Part shown: one piece after another, positions 44,191 through 53,274 of the stretch
Numbering within the stretch: the first letter of the stretch is position 1
How the letters are laid out: each line of letters starts with the position of its first letter
Source of the DNA: Altericroceibacterium endophyticum
GTDB taxonomy: Bacteria > Pseudomonadota > Alphaproteobacteria > Sphingomonadales > Sphingomonadaceae
NCBI RefSeq assembly: GCF_009827595.1
Contig: NZ_WTYT01000002.1
Span: 186,001-250,000 of the forward strand
Length of the DNA: 64,000 nt
Direction of reading: 5' to 3'
Program-made: the position numbers and the translations under genes
Notes under the pieces: model-generated
The model's input: only the letters and a program-made list of their open reading frames with translations
Databases searched by the model: none
What the model was told of the DNA's origin: nothing

Positions 44191-44535
44191 ATGGCGCGCG
44201 TTACCGTCGAAGATTGCGTCGACAAGGTTTCCAACCGTTTCGATCTCGTCCTGCTTGCTGCACAGCGTGCGCGGGAAATTTCCGGCGGGGCCGAACTCAC
44301 TCTTGACCGCGATCGTGACAAGAACCCTGTGGTTGCTCTGCGCGAAATCGCTGAACAGAACGTCAAACCGAGCGAATTGAGCGAAAGCCTGATCCAGTCG
44401 CTGCAACGCGTTCTGCCTGATGATGAAGATGAAGCCGATGAAGTCGGTTCGCTGAGCCAGTCAGCCGAAGCTATGCGCCTCACCGCATCGGCACCGGCCC
44501 GCTCCACTTCCGTGGGTAGCGATTACGAAAGCTGA
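44191..44535 (+). CDS. rpoZ: RNA polymerase omega subunit
   Basis: Small subunit that helps assemble RNA polymerase. The N-terminal half has the family signature [31 protein letters not shown] and [16 protein letters not shown]. At 114 residues it is slightly longer than usual, with an acidic then Ser/Ala-rich tail. It is followed by a strong terminator, so it is monocistronic here; the usual neighbours gmk and spoT are not present. Confidence 0.96.
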   Translation: MARVTVEDCVDKVSNRFDLVLLAAQRAREISGGAELTLDRDRDKNPVVALREIAEQNVKPSELSESLIQSLQRVLPDDEDEADEVGSLSQSAEAMRLTASAPARSTSVGSDYES

Positions 44536-44566
44536 TTCGGAACGGCAGATTCTGGCGAAAGAATTC

Positions 44567-44600
44567 ACGGCCGCGATCCAACCGGATTGCGGCCGTTTTC
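44567..44600 (+). terminator. Rho-independent terminator of rpoZ
   Basis: A 13-pair stem (44567-44579 with 44584-44596, one G-U pair), a four-base loop AACC and TTTTCGTTT after it, about 30 bases past the stop. Confidence 0.88.
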
Positions 44601-44676
44601 GTTTGAACTTGGGCCATGTCCGCTCTGCTCTCGACATTTCCGGGCCGTTGAATAAAGTTTCGGAAACGGGGAAATT

Positions 44677-45762
44677 ATGAACGACATTTCAGATGCATCT
44701 GGCACGCCGGGAGCAGGCGCAGCATCAACCAAAGCGGACGCGCCAGCAGCAGCACCGCATGACAGCAATGGTGAGATTGGCCCTGACGGCCACACGCATG
44801 AGCATAACTGCCTGAATTGCGGCACCCAGCTGATCGGCTCCCATTGCCATGCCTGCGGTCAGCACGCCCATGTCCACAAGACACTCGGCGCGTTCTGGCA
44901 TGATCTGTTGCACGGCGCTTTGCATTTTGAAGGCAAGATCTGGCACACATTGCCCCTACTCGCCTGGCGCCCGGGCCAGTTGACCAGACGCTATATCGAC
45001 GGCGAACGGGCGCGCTTCGTTTCCCCCATGGCGCTGTTTCTGTTCGCGATTTTTCTGATCTTCGCAATGTTTCAGGTGGCAGGTATTGCTCCGCCCGCGA
45101 CGTTGAATGCCACGCCGGGAGTGGTGCGAGAATTTGAAACGGCCCGCGACACGCTGGAGCAGAGACGTGATCGGGCACGCAAGGAGCTCAGCGCCTTGCC
45201 CGCGAATGATTCCGGCCGAGCAAAGCTTCAGCAGCAATTGGCGGAAGCGGAAGCCGGGCTGACCGCGTTCGACACGACGCAGCCACTCATCACCCAAGAC
45301 GGCCGCACGGGAATGGGTGAATGGCACTCAGGCTGGAAAAGGCTCGACAAGGGCATCCACAAGGCGATCCATAATCCAGGCCTGGCAATGTATAAATTGC
45401 AGGCCAACAGCTACAAATTCTCGTGGCTGCTGATCCCTCTTTCACTGCCCTTCATGTGGTTGCTCTTTTTCTGGAAGCGGCGCTTTGGGCTGTATGATCA
45501 CGCAATTTTTGTGACCTATTCGCTCAGCTTCATGTCCCTTTTATTCGTGACGCTGTCTATCCTCGGGCTGTCGGGCGTGTCCGGCTATGTATTGACCATA
45601 ATCGGGGCGACAGCCGCCTTCTGGCATATTGGGCGCCAGCTCCGCGGAACCTATGCGCTCAGCCACTTTTCTGCTCTTTGGCGGCTGATAATGATGTGTG
45701 TGTTTATCACGATCATCGTCGTGATCTTTGTCGCTCTCTTGTTGCTGCTCGGCCTGCTGTGA
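44677..45762 (+). CDS. DUF3667 domain membrane protein
   Basis: A 361-residue protein. An Ala/Gly-rich N terminus is followed by a zinc-ribbon-like pattern (CLNCG ... CHACGQ near 47-66), the HDLLHGALHFEGKIWHTL segment and RPGQLTRRYIDGERARFVSPMALFLFAIFL typical for DUF3667, then five or so membrane helices. A coiled region with EFETARDTLEQRRDRARKEL lies between the first helix and the rest. Role unknown; the ribbon would face the cytosol. It has its own terminator shared with ftsH. Confidence 0.88.
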   Translation: MNDISDASGTPGAGAASTKADAPAAAPHDSNGEIGPDGHTHEHNCLNCGTQLIGSHCHACGQHAHVHKTLGAFWHDLLHGALHFEGKIWHTLPLLAWRPGQLTRRYIDGERARFVSPMALFLFAIFLIFAMFQVAGIAPPATLNATPGVVREFETARDTLEQRRDRARKELSALPANDSGRAKLQQQLAEAEAGLTAFDTTQPLITQDGRTGMGEWHSGWKRLDKGIHKAIHNPGLAMYKLQANSYKFSWLLIPLSLPFMWLLFFWKRRFGLYDHAIFVTYSLSFMSLLFVTLSILGLSGVSGYVLTIIGATAAFWHIGRQLRGTYALSHFSALWRLIMMCVFITIIVVIFVALLLLLGLL

Positions 45763-45832
45763 GCGCACAGCGCCAGCACGCAATGTCAGCGGCGCAGCCG
45801 CCTTCCAACCGAAGAGCCGACTGCCGATATAT

Positions 45833-45877
45833 AAAAAAAGGGGCCACTTCACAGAACTGAAGCGGCCCCTTTAATTT
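45833..45877. terminator. Bidirectional terminator between the DUF3667 gene and ftsH
   Basis: AAAGGGGCC pairs with GGCCCCTTT, and after a single mismatch CTTCA pairs with TGAAG, around a six-base loop. It has seven As before and TTTAATTTT after, so it works for both convergent genes. Confidence 0.9.
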
Positions 45878-45897
45878 TGAGAGCGGACAGAGGCAGA

Positions 45898-47853
45898 TCA
45901 GGCGCCTTGTGGTTTCATCCCACCTTCGCCGCCGAAACGCTTGCCTGACTTCGGAATGGCCGAGCCGTGCATGGGCTTAACCACAGCCGGGCCAATCGGC
46001 TCATCAGGACGGTCGACTTTGCCGCTATCGAGGAGCTTCTTGATTTCCTCACCGGTCAAAGTTTCATATTCGAGCATGGCCTGGGCGAGCAATTGCAGTT
46101 GGTCCTCATGCTCGGTGAGAATGTTTCTCGCCTTGGCATGCGCACCATCCACCAGACCGCGAATTTCGCTGTCGATCAATTTGCTCGTTTCATCAGACAT
46201 CATCAGGCGTTGATTGCCGCTCATGCCCAGATAGCCTTCCTGGCTCTGTTCATATTGCAGCGGGCCGAGTTTGTCCGACATGCCCCATTTCGTGACCATG
46301 TTGCGGGCCAGATCGGTGGCATATTGAATATCCGAAGATGCGCCTGAAGACACCTTGTCATGGCCAAAGATCAATTCTTCCGCCACGCGGCCACCCATAC
46401 TTACCGCCAGATTGGCGTGCATCTTGTCACGATGATATGAATAGCTGTCACGCTCCGGCAGACGCATCACCATACCGAGTGCCCGGCCACGTGGAATGAT
46501 CGTGGCCTTATGGATCGGGTCAGATGCCGGTTCATGCACCGCGACGATGGCATGGCCAGCCTCATGATAGGCGGTCATCTTCTTCTCATCATCGGTCATG
46601 ACCATGCTCCGGCGTTCGGAGCCCATCATCACCTTATCCTTGGCATCTTCAAATTCCTGCATCGCCACGAGCCGCTTGTTGCGGCGCGCCGCCAGCAAGG
46701 CAGCCTCATTCACCAGATTGGCAAGATCGGCACCGGCGAAACCGGGCGTACCGCGGGCAATCGTACGCGGATTGACGTCAGGTGCCAGCGGCACCTTCTT
46801 CATATGCACGGCCAGAATCCGCTCGCGCCCGTCAATATCGGGCACCGGCACAACGACCTGACGGTCAAACCGGCCGGGGCGCAGCAATGCCGGGTCAAGC
46901 ACGTCGGGGCGGTTGGTGGCGGCGATGATGATGATACCTTCATTGGCTTCAAAACCATCCATCTCGACCAGCAACTGGTTGAGTGTCTGTTCGCGTTCGT
47001 CATTCGAATTGCCAAGCCCATGGCCACGGCTGCGGCCTACGGCATCAATTTCGTCGATGAAGAGAATACAAGGCGCATTCTTCTTCGCCTGTTCGAACAT
47101 GTCGCGCACGCGGCTTGCGCCGACGCCGACAAACATTTCGACAAAATCCGAACCTGAAATGGTGAAGAAGGGAACGCGTGCTTCACCCGCAATGGCGCGG
47201 GCCAGCAAGGTCTTACCTGTACCGGGCGAACCGACCAGCAGGGCACCCTTGGGAATTTGACCGCCCAATTTGGAAAAACGCTGCGGATCGCGCAGAAATT
47301 CGACGATTTCCTGCAGTTCCTCACGCGCTTCATCGATACCGGCGACATCGTCAAAAGTGACGCGGCCCTGCTTTTCGGTCAGCATCTTGGCCTTGGATTT
47401 GCCAAAGCCCATGGCACCCGAACCGCCGCCCTTTTGCACCTGACGCAGAGCGAAGAACGCGACACCCAGAATAAGCAGGAAGGGCAAGGACTGGATCAGA
47501 ATATAGGCCAGAACACCCATTTCTTCCTTCTTGGCCCCGGAATAGCGCACCCCGTTGCTGTCCAGCAATTTGGTGAGTTCCGTATCATTGGCCACTGGCA
47601 CGGTGGAAAAGGTTTTGCCATTTTCCAGCTTGCCGGTGATCTGATCCGGGGAGATCTTCACCTCCTCGACACCACCCGCGGCAACTTTGGCGCGGAAATC
47701 CGAATAGCCCAGCTGCGTGTCGGTGCTCGTCGCCGGTCCATTGAACATGGACACCACGATCATCAGAGCGAGGAAAACCCCGCCCCAGATCATCAGGCTT
47801 TTCACCCAGGGATTGCCGTTGTTATTTTCATCCGGCTCGCGCTTGTCGCTCAT
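45898..47853 (-). CDS. ftsH: ATP-dependent zinc metalloprotease FtsH
   Basis: Hexameric membrane protease for quality control of membrane proteins and turnover of regulators. The 651-residue protein has two N-terminal helices around a periplasmic segment, the AAA+ domain with Walker [28 protein letters not shown] as Walker [10 protein letters not shown] with the second region of homology, and the zinc site HEAGH. Length and order are normal. The usual upstream tilS is not beside it; the VAO-type oxidase gene lies 102 bases upstream. Confidence 0.98.
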   Translation of the reverse strand: MSDKREPDENNNGNPWVKSLMIWGGVFLALMIVVSMFNGPATSTDTQLGYSDFRAKVAAGGVEEVKISPDQITGKLENGKTFSTVPVANDTELTKLLDSNGVRYSGAKKEEMGVLAYILIQSLPFLLILGVAFFALRQVQKGGGSGAMGFGKSKAKMLTEKQGRVTFDDVAGIDEAREELQEIVEFLRDPQRFSKLGGQIPKGALLVGSPGTGKTLLARAIAGEARVPFFTISGSDFVEMFVGVGASRVRDMFEQAKKNAPCILFIDEIDAVGRSRGHGLGNSNDEREQTLNQLLVEMDGFEANEGIIIIAATNRPDVLDPALLRPGRFDRQVVVPVPDIDGRERILAVHMKKVPLAPDVNPRTIARGTPGFAGADLANLVNEAALLAARRNKRLVAMQEFEDAKDKVMMGSERRSMVMTDDEKKMTAYHEAGHAIVAVHEPASDPIHKATIIPRGRALGMVMRLPERDSYSYHRDKMHANLAVSMGGRVAEELIFGHDKVSSGASSDIQYATDLARNMVTKWGMSDKLGPLQYEQSQEGYLGMSGNQRLMMSDETSKLIDSEIRGLVDGAHAKARNILTEHEDQLQLLAQAMLEYETLTGEEIKKLLDSGKVDRPDEPIGPAVVKPMHGSAIPKSGKRFGGEGGMKPQGA

Positions 47854-47955
47854 ATTTACGGAATCCTACCTTTCAGCGTTCTAATGTAGGCCATGAAAGG
47901 TGAATGGCAAGTTGACTCGCTACGGAGAAAATCTGCCAATCCCGCCAAATTGCAA

Positions 47956-49500
47956 TCAGCGGAAGCGGGCCGGCCAGATACCTTGCTTGCCGGGCGCCAG
48001 AATCCCCACCGGATCGAGCGCATCCTTCAATGTCTGATTTAGTCTGCGCAGAGCGTGGCCGTTAAAATCAAATGTATCGGCAACCGGATCCATATAATCA
48101 ATATGCGTGCGATATTCGCCAAAGCCAGCCTGATGCGTGTCCTGGATCAGCGCTTCGAACAAAGCGTTCACCCGGCGTTGCTGATCGCTATCGTCGCGAT
48201 CATATAATATTTCGTTCACCGCCACGGTCTGACGCCCGCCGACTCCGAAGGCCCCGTAATAATCGACGCCGAATTCTTCATAGCGTTCACGGGTACGGGT
48301 AAATTGTTCGGCAGCGAGCTTGGCATCCGACGGCATGATCGGTGAAAAACCAATATGCCCACCGCGCCCGCCATACCAGTCGATCATCATCATATCTCTG
48401 GTGCTGGGGATGCCTGCCCGGCTGAGACCGAAATCATCGCCCTTCCGCCAGGTCAGCCAATCGGGCGCCGCGATGCCCGCAGCCTGTGCCGCTGCGCTGA
48501 TAATCCTGGCCTTGGCCGCGATTACCTCTTCCGGACCGTAGAGATTGACCTGCGCATTCCACCAGCCGATTCCCAATTTCTGACGGATTTCGCGCCCCGC
48601 ATCTTCGGGCAGAAGGCCTTCCCCCTGCCAGAACATCGAACGCGGACCGACATAGCTGGCGATACCGACATAAGAGACCCAAGCTGCGTCATGATCAATT
48701 ATCCCGCGCTGGCGCAGCGGCTGAAACAAAGCGATACCCTTGGCGATGTCATCGGCCTCAGGCAGTTGCAGCTCCAAGGTCATGGTCGCTTCAGGTGCCG
48801 GCATCAGCCACAAGCCAAGACGGGTGACAACGCCAAAATTAGACTGGCAGAAGAGCTGATCCCACCCAGGACCATAGCTGTTATGCGTGACATGAAATGC
48901 CTTGCCATCGGCAATCGCCCCGGCGCCGGTCCGCACCAGCGAACCATCGGGCAAGACAGCCTCTATCCCGCAAATCTGCGCCGCATGATCGCCATAGGGT
49001 TGCGGACCAACACCGCGTTCAAGCGCATTACCAGCCACACTGCCCCAGCTATTGCCAGGCACGCTCATCCATAAGGGATGCCCCATTTCGGCCAGAAAAT
49101 CATAAAGATCGAAGAAGCTGACGCCAGGTTCCACGACGCAATAGCCGAGCGCGGTATTGATCTCGAGAATACGGTTCATGCGCGACAAATCGAGTATTAC
49201 CGCTCCGGCCTGCACCGGCGCCGAACCACCATAGCCAAGATTTTTGCCGCGACTTATGGGCCATAGCGGAACCCGCGTAGCAGAGGCCGCCTTCAGCAGG
49301 TTTCGCACCTCATCAACATTTTGCGCGGCGACGGCGCCAGCTGGCGCATGGCTTTTCAGATCAAAAGCCATCTGGTCAGCATAGCTCAGCTGGTCTTGCT
49401 CGCTGTTGAAAACACGCGCCTCGCCGACAATCGCACGAGCAGCATCCCAAAAGCGCGCAAGCGCATTCTGGTCGATAAGTTCAGCAGTCATCACACGCAT
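47956..49500 (-). CDS. Vanillyl-alcohol oxidase/4-cresol dehydrogenase-like flavoprotein
   Basis: A 514-residue FAD-dependent oxidase of the VAO/PCMH family acting, in known members, on para-alkyl phenols. The FAD-binding motif SRGKNLGYGGSAP, VVEPGVSFFDLYDFL, PGNSWGSVAGNALERGVGPQPYGDH and QSNFGVVTRLGLWLMPAP match 4-cresol dehydrogenase and eugenol hydroxylase flavoproteins well. No cytochrome subunit gene is next to it, which PCMH-type enzymes need, so a soluble oxidase or an unlinked partner is possible. Starts at 49500 and 49491 both fit; GGGAG lies just upstream. Confidence 0.85.
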   Translation of the reverse strand: MRVMTAELIDQNALARFWDAARAIVGEARVFNSEQDQLSYADQMAFDLKSHAPAGAVAAQNVDEVRNLLKAASATRVPLWPISRGKNLGYGGSAPVQAGAVILDLSRMNRILEINTALGYCVVEPGVSFFDLYDFLAEMGHPLWMSVPGNSWGSVAGNALERGVGPQPYGDHAAQICGIEAVLPDGSLVRTGAGAIADGKAFHVTHNSYGPGWDQLFCQSNFGVVTRLGLWLMPAPEATMTLELQLPEADDIAKGIALFQPLRQRGIIDHDAAWVSYVGIASYVGPRSMFWQGEGLLPEDAGREIRQKLGIGWWNAQVNLYGPEEVIAAKARIISAAAQAAGIAAPDWLTWRKGDDFGLSRAGIPSTRDMMMIDWYGGRGGHIGFSPIMPSDAKLAAEQFTRTRERYEEFGVDYYGAFGVGGRQTVAVNEILYDRDDSDQQRRVNALFEALIQDTHQAGFGEYRTHIDYMDPVADTFDFNGHALRRLNQTLKDALDPVGILAPGKQGIWPARFR

Positions 49501-49640
49501 CTCTCCCTCGCCTTTTCTAGGCAGGGTACAGCAACAGGCGCAAGCTAACAGATGTTACGATAGACATTGCCCTGCGGTCACACGCATGGTCAAAAGGCCA
49601 GTGCTGCAGATAGAAACGGTGAATTTGTAAGGATAAAATT

Positions 49641-49679
49641 GTAATGGTGAGGAGGTACGGGAAACCTCCTCACCATTAC
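49641..49679. repeat. Sixteen-pair perfect hairpin in the 49.5-49.9 kb spacer
   Basis: The arms 49641-49656 and 49664-49679 are exact reverse complements of 16 bases with the loop ACGGGAA. On the plus strand the stem is followed by CGTTTTTGC and on the minus strand by AATTTTATCC. It could terminate the Crp-like gene or belong to a small RNA. Confidence 0.75.
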
Positions 49680-49721
49680 GTTTTTGCAGCCGCTAAAAGG
49701 GGGCATGCGGCCGCAAAAACG
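49679..49721. repeat. Second hairpin abutting the first at 49.7 kb
   Basis: CGTTTTTGCAGCCGC (from 49679) pairs with the segment 49707-49721 over 15 positions with one mismatch, around a 13-base loop. It begins at the last base of the first hairpin, so the two stems could stack in one RNA. Confidence 0.7.
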
Positions 49722-49883
49722 AGGACTATGGTCTGCCCGGCGGGGTCCGATGCCGTGCAATATCGACCGTGTCGATTGGCTAACGAGGCAGGGCTTTTCG
49801 CGTTCCCTGTTACGGAAAAAATTTGCGGTCGATATGTATAAAGGTCAGTGGCCGCGTTGATATGCGGTGCCGCAAGAGGGGTA

Positions 49884-50768
49884 TCAGTCGATACTAAGCT
49901 GGCGCTGACCGATCAGACCCAGTTCCCCTTCACCATAGAGATAATCCTTGGTGAAATTGGCATATTCTTCGAGCCGCTGACGATCCTTCGCCGTTACATG
50001 CCCGCGCTTGAGGTCGAGAATACCTTCCTCACGCAAAGTACGAAGGGTACGGTTCATGTGAATCGCAGTCGTCCCGCACATATCCGCCAAATCGCTTTGG
50101 GTGACCGGCATGTAGAAGCCCGCGTCATCAGCCAGTCCCACCATTTGGAGCCGGCACCACATCTCCGCGCATAAATGCGCAAGGCGGCCATCGGCAGGCA
50201 TCCGCTCCATCGCCATGATCCATTCGCGGTGGATGGCCGCATCCAGCAATGTTGAGAACCACAAGAGGCGAGTGAGATGCGGCTCGTTTTCAAGCACTTC
50301 GCGCAGTCGCTCATGCGGAACATAGCCGATCCTTGCCGGACCGACGGTCACGATATCGTGATCCAGTCGCTTCAGCGCAAAAGCGTGCAAATCTACAAAG
50401 TCCCCCGGCACCTGAACGCCAACGATAAAGCGTTTATCGCTTGAGCGGATCTGCCGGATCACAAATCCTTCAATCAGCATGGTGCTGCGGTCACAGAGCT
50501 GCCCGCGCTCCAGCACCACATGCTCACCATCTGCATAGTATTCTTCGGTTTCGATCAGGGATTCCAGCAGGTCCCGCTCACGTTCGGTCAAGGCATGTCG
50601 CAACCGACCGAGCAAAAACCTCCCCGTACGGGGAAATCGGGCGATTTCCTGTTCAACTGAAATTGGCAAAAAGGTGCCCCCATGCGTTACTCTCAAATCC
50701 CAGCCCCACCTTGGAGCGACAGGAGCGATATTTGCCTTACTTTTCCTAGGGTCAGTCGATTTTTTCAA
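49884..50768 (-). CDS. Crp/Fnr-family transcription regulator
   Basis: Up to 294 residues: a cyclic-nucleotide-binding-like sensory domain (about 60-185, without an Fe-S cysteine set) and a C-terminal winged helix of the Crp type (FYMPVTQSDLADMCGTTAIHMNRTLRTLREEGILDLKRGHV). The start is uncertain: the longest frame begins at a TTG and has a basic 55-residue extension, and several inner TTGs with GGGGG or GGAGG in front are possible. It is divergent from the XdhC gene by about 60 bases and may control it; the ligand is unknown. Confidence 0.85.
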   Translation of the reverse strand: MKKSTDPRKSKANIAPVAPRWGWDLRVTHGGTFLPISVEQEIARFPRTGRFLLGRLRHALTERERDLLESLIETEEYYADGEHVVLERGQLCDRSTMLIEGFVIRQIRSSDKRFIVGVQVPGDFVDLHAFALKRLDHDIVTVGPARIGYVPHERLREVLENEPHLTRLLWFSTLLDAAIHREWIMAMERMPADGRLAHLCAEMWCRLQMVGLADDAGFYMPVTQSDLADMCGTTAIHMNRTLRTLREEGILDLKRGHVTAKDRQRLEEYANFTKDYLYGEGELGLIGQRQLSID

Positions 50769-50830
50769 CCCGCTGGATGGGGAAAATTTTCTTCCTTGGC
50801 GTTCCCGGGGGAATCTCTAGAACACAAACC

Positions 50831-51703
50831 ATGAGAAATGCGAGCATAACGCCCTCTTTTGCAGATGATGTCGCCTTGCGTCACAGTGTTGCAGATGGGT
50901 GGACCTTATGCACTCTGGTGGGGATTGAGGGCAGCTTTTCCCGCCGCCTTGGCGCACAGCTTGCGATTGGCCCCGATGGTACGCTCGCCGGAAGCCTGGC
51001 CGATGGCTGCCTGGAGCAGCAATTGGTGAGCGAAGCAAAAACCGCCTGTGCCGCAGGCGCGCCGATACTGAAACGGTTTGGCGCAGGATCATCTGTCATC
51101 GATTTTCAGCTCCCTTGCGGAAGCGGGCTGGACATATTGATCGATCCAGCGCCCGATCAGCCTTCACTGACCCGTACGATTGATGCACTCGACAATCGGA
51201 AGCCAGCAGAGCTGGGCCTGCCGCTTCCAGCCAATGCCCCCGCCAGCCTGCTGCAAAAGCGGCTTTACAAGCCAGCACTGCGACTGCTGATTTTTGGCGA
51301 AGGTCCGGAGCTTGAACAGCTGCGTGCACTTGCCTTGTCTTGCGAATTTGACACCGTGAGCTTTGATCGCCGCGATCCGCAGCAGCTTGCACTAGGCCAG
51401 AAACCACAAGCAGTGTCCGATCCACAAAGCGCGATAGTTCTGCTGTTTCATGATCATGAATGGGAACGCAGCATTCTGGAATGGGCGCTAGAGAATCCGG
51501 GTTTTTACCTTGGTGCCCAAGGGGGACAAATCGCCCGCCAGAACCGTTTGGAAATGCTGCAGGACCGGGGATATTCGGCGCAGGCACTGACGCGAATACG
51601 CAGCCCGATTGGCCTGATTCCGCATAGCCGCGACCCCGCGATTCTGGCCCTGTCGGTACTGGCCGAAGTCGTCGCGCAATATGAGCAGCAGCAGACGAGC
51701 TGA
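50831..51703 (+). CDS. XdhC/CoxI family protein (molybdenum cofactor maturation)
   Basis: A 290-residue cytosolic factor of the type that binds molybdenum cofactor and delivers it, sulfurated, to xanthine dehydrogenase-like enzymes. The N-terminal XdhC/CoxI domain has the family segments ATLVG-like TLCTLVGIEGSFSRRLGAQ, GSLADGCLEQQL and VIDFQLPCGSGLDI; the C-terminal Rossmann domain has LLIFGEGPELEQLRALA and ends with the RDPAILALSVLAEVV helix. ATG at 50831 gives the family N terminus. mobA-like gene follows after ten bases. No molybdenum hydroxylase subunit is in the window. Confidence 0.88.
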   Translation: MRNASITPSFADDVALRHSVADGWTLCTLVGIEGSFSRRLGAQLAIGPDGTLAGSLADGCLEQQLVSEAKTACAAGAPILKRFGAGSSVIDFQLPCGSGLDILIDPAPDQPSLTRTIDALDNRKPAELGLPLPANAPASLLQKRLYKPALRLLIFGEGPELEQLRALALSCEFDTVSFDRRDPQQLALGQKPQAVSDPQSAIVLLFHDHEWERSILEWALENPGFYLGAQGGQIARQNRLEMLQDRGYSAQALTRIRSPIGLIPHSRDPAILALSVLAEVVAQYEQQQTS

Positions 51704-51713
51704 TAGTGACCCG

Positions 51714-52292
51714 ATGACGTCTACCGCGACCACGACCGTAGCTATTTTGGCCGCAGGGCAAGCACAACGCTTTGGTGGCGGCAAGCTGGATGCAATATGC
51801 GCCGGACGCAGATTGGGGGAATGGGCGATCCTGGCGGTTGAAGCGGCCGGCTTTTCCCCCGGAATCGTGATCGTCCCGCCAGAATGCCCCGCCTTTCCTC
51901 GCGCGCATCCCCAATGGCGCTGCGTCACCAATCACGCGGCCAAGGATGGTATTGGTACATCGGTAGCGCTTGCGGCCCAGACCGCACAGCACGATGGTGC
52001 GAAGGGACTTTTGCTTATGCTGGCCGATATGCCCTTGCTGGAGCCTGCACATTTGCGTGCCTTGCCCGGACCAACGGCGGCGGCCACCCGGCAAAGAGAT
52101 GGCAAGCCGGGCACGCCCGCTTTCTTCCCGGCAAGCCTGCTGAAAGCCCTGGCAATGATGGACCCTGCCCATGGGGCGGCGTCTATGTTGCTAAAGCAGC
52201 CTGATCTGCGCTGCTATTCGCCCGCTTCCACCAGCCTTGCGGATGTGGACTATCCGATGGATCTCAAAAAAGTGGCCGCGGAGCTCCTGTGA
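51714..52292 (+). CDS. Molybdopterin nucleotidyltransferase-like protein (MocA/MobA type)
   Basis: A 192-residue nucleotidyltransferase with the start motif VAILAAGQAQRFGGGK, the substrate segments DGIGTSVALAA and LLLMLADMPLLEP, and a C-terminal LADVDYPMDLKKV. It matches the MocA/MobA family that adds CMP (or GMP) to molybdopterin. Coupled with the XdhC-like gene upstream it points to the cytosine-dinucleotide form of the cofactor used by xanthine-dehydrogenase-type enzymes, which is inference. An in-frame ATG at 51681 overlaps the upstream gene and is an alternative. Confidence 0.85.
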   Translation: MTSTATTTVAILAAGQAQRFGGGKLDAICAGRRLGEWAILAVEAAGFSPGIVIVPPECPAFPRAHPQWRCVTNHAAKDGIGTSVALAAQTAQHDGAKGLLLMLADMPLLEPAHLRALPGPTAAATRQRDGKPGTPAFFPASLLKALAMMDPAHGAASMLLKQPDLRCYSPASTSLADVDYPMDLKKVAAELL

Positions 52293-52348
52293 TCAGCTCC
52301 ACGCTTTTAGACGCGCTCTGATAGCTGCACGCATTCTGTTCAGAGGAA

Positions 52349-52771
52349 TCAATCGGAACCCAGAACCGGGTAGCAGCCTTCGCTGATAATCTCCCCGCTC
52401 ATTCCCGGCACAAAGCTCATCAAGGGCGAATTGAACTCGATTTCGATCGTCACTTCGTTGGCATTCAAGAGCTGGCGACAGCTGGTGCCATCTTGCGGCG
52501 TGACATCTGCTTCCAAAATAGCCACGCCCAGACCACGTGCGCGGTTCTTGGCGAAGGCTTTGGCCTTGGCATCGGTATCGCAAACCGAATCCATCGACAT
52601 GCAGCGGGAGGTACTATAGGCGACCTCGTCCAGCGTGTGACGTGTCCACAGCAAGCGCGAAAATTCGATCAAACCGATCAGCATGGCGATAAATATAGGC
52701 GCCAATAATGCGAACTCGATGATCGCTGCACCGCTGCGGCAGGCCATCATCTGGCGGATTTTCAACATCAT
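52349..52771 (-). CDS. TadE-like pilus-assembly protein (third gene of the Tad-like locus)
   Basis: A 140-residue protein with one N-terminal helix preceded by the TadE-type GAAIIEFALLAPIFIAML motif, in which the Glu after the helix start is the mark of pseudopilin-like sequences. The remaining 110 residues form an exported, cysteine-containing domain. TadE proteins are minor pseudopilins of the Flp/Tad pilus. It overlaps the preceding gene by four bases (ATGA). No TadA, TadZ or prepilin peptidase is in the window. Confidence 0.88.
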   Translation of the reverse strand: MMLKIRQMMACRSGAAIIEFALLAPIFIAMLIGLIEFSRLLWTRHTLDEVAYSTSRCMSMDSVCDTDAKAKAFAKNRARGLGVAILEADVTPQDGTSCRQLLNANEVTIEIEFNSPLMSFVPGMSGEIISEGCYPVLGSD

Positions 52772-53274
52772 TGCAGCCGCACCGTGGCTTCGCGTTGCAA
52801 ATCCGTGTCAGACAAAACACTGCCCGGCAGCACCAATGGTTCATAACTGCTGCGCGCTTCAATAGTAAGATAATAGCCGGATGTTGACCCACCGGTTGCT
52901 CCGCCGCCGCAGGGTTCTCCGCAGGCGCCGGTCGGCTGATATGAACCATCGGTCTTGAGACAGGAGCAACTGCGGGAAAAATTGGTGCAGCTGCCTGAAA
53001 CGCCATTGCATTTCAGCGTGACGGTCAGGTTCGCATCTTCGGCCAGTGCTCGCACCTGATTAGGCAAGTCGTCGAAGGCGACACTGTCCGCATTGCGGAA
53101 CGCCACCATGCTGCCTGCAGAAACCGCTTCATCCAGCTTGCTGCGTTCGAGATAGAAGGCGCCGAAATCAAGAGCTGGAAGAGCCGCCAGAAAAAACAGC
53201 GTGGTGTAGAGCGCAAACTCCACCAGAGCAGCGCCCTTTTCATCACTTCGAAGTTTGCGCAGGAACTTCTGCAT
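52768..53274 (-). CDS. TadE-like pilus-assembly protein (second gene of the Tad-like locus)
   Basis: A 168-residue protein with the same plan as its neighbour: basic start, GAALVEFALYTTLFFLAAL helix with the conserved Glu, then an exported domain. It has a cysteine-rich and glycine-rich loop (CSCLKTDGSYQPTGACGEPCGGG) between residues 100 and 130, unlike ordinary TadE, which may form disulfides. Start and stop touch both neighbours, so the three genes are one operon. Confidence 0.87.
   Translation of the reverse strand: MQKFLRKLRSDEKGAALVEFALYTTLFFLAALPALDFGAFYLERSKLDEAVSAGSMVAFRNADSVAFDDLPNQVRALAEDANLTVTLKCNGVSGSCTNFSRSCSCLKTDGSYQPTGACGEPCGGGATGGSTSGYYLTIEARSSYEPLVLPGSVLSDTDLQREATVRLQ

Larger units (their letters stand above)
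49501..49883. other. Spacer between the Crp-like and VAO-type genes
   Basis: 383 bases without a supported gene. It holds the leader of the minus-strand oxidase gene, the 3' end of the crp-like unit and two adjacent strong hairpins listed separately. A short open frame on the plus strand across them is explained by the palindromes and is not called. Confidence 0.6.

Noticed and set aside
49644-49841. A 65-codon open frame across the two hairpins
   Set aside because: Its sequence is dictated by the palindromes, it shows no protein-like pattern and no ribosome site.
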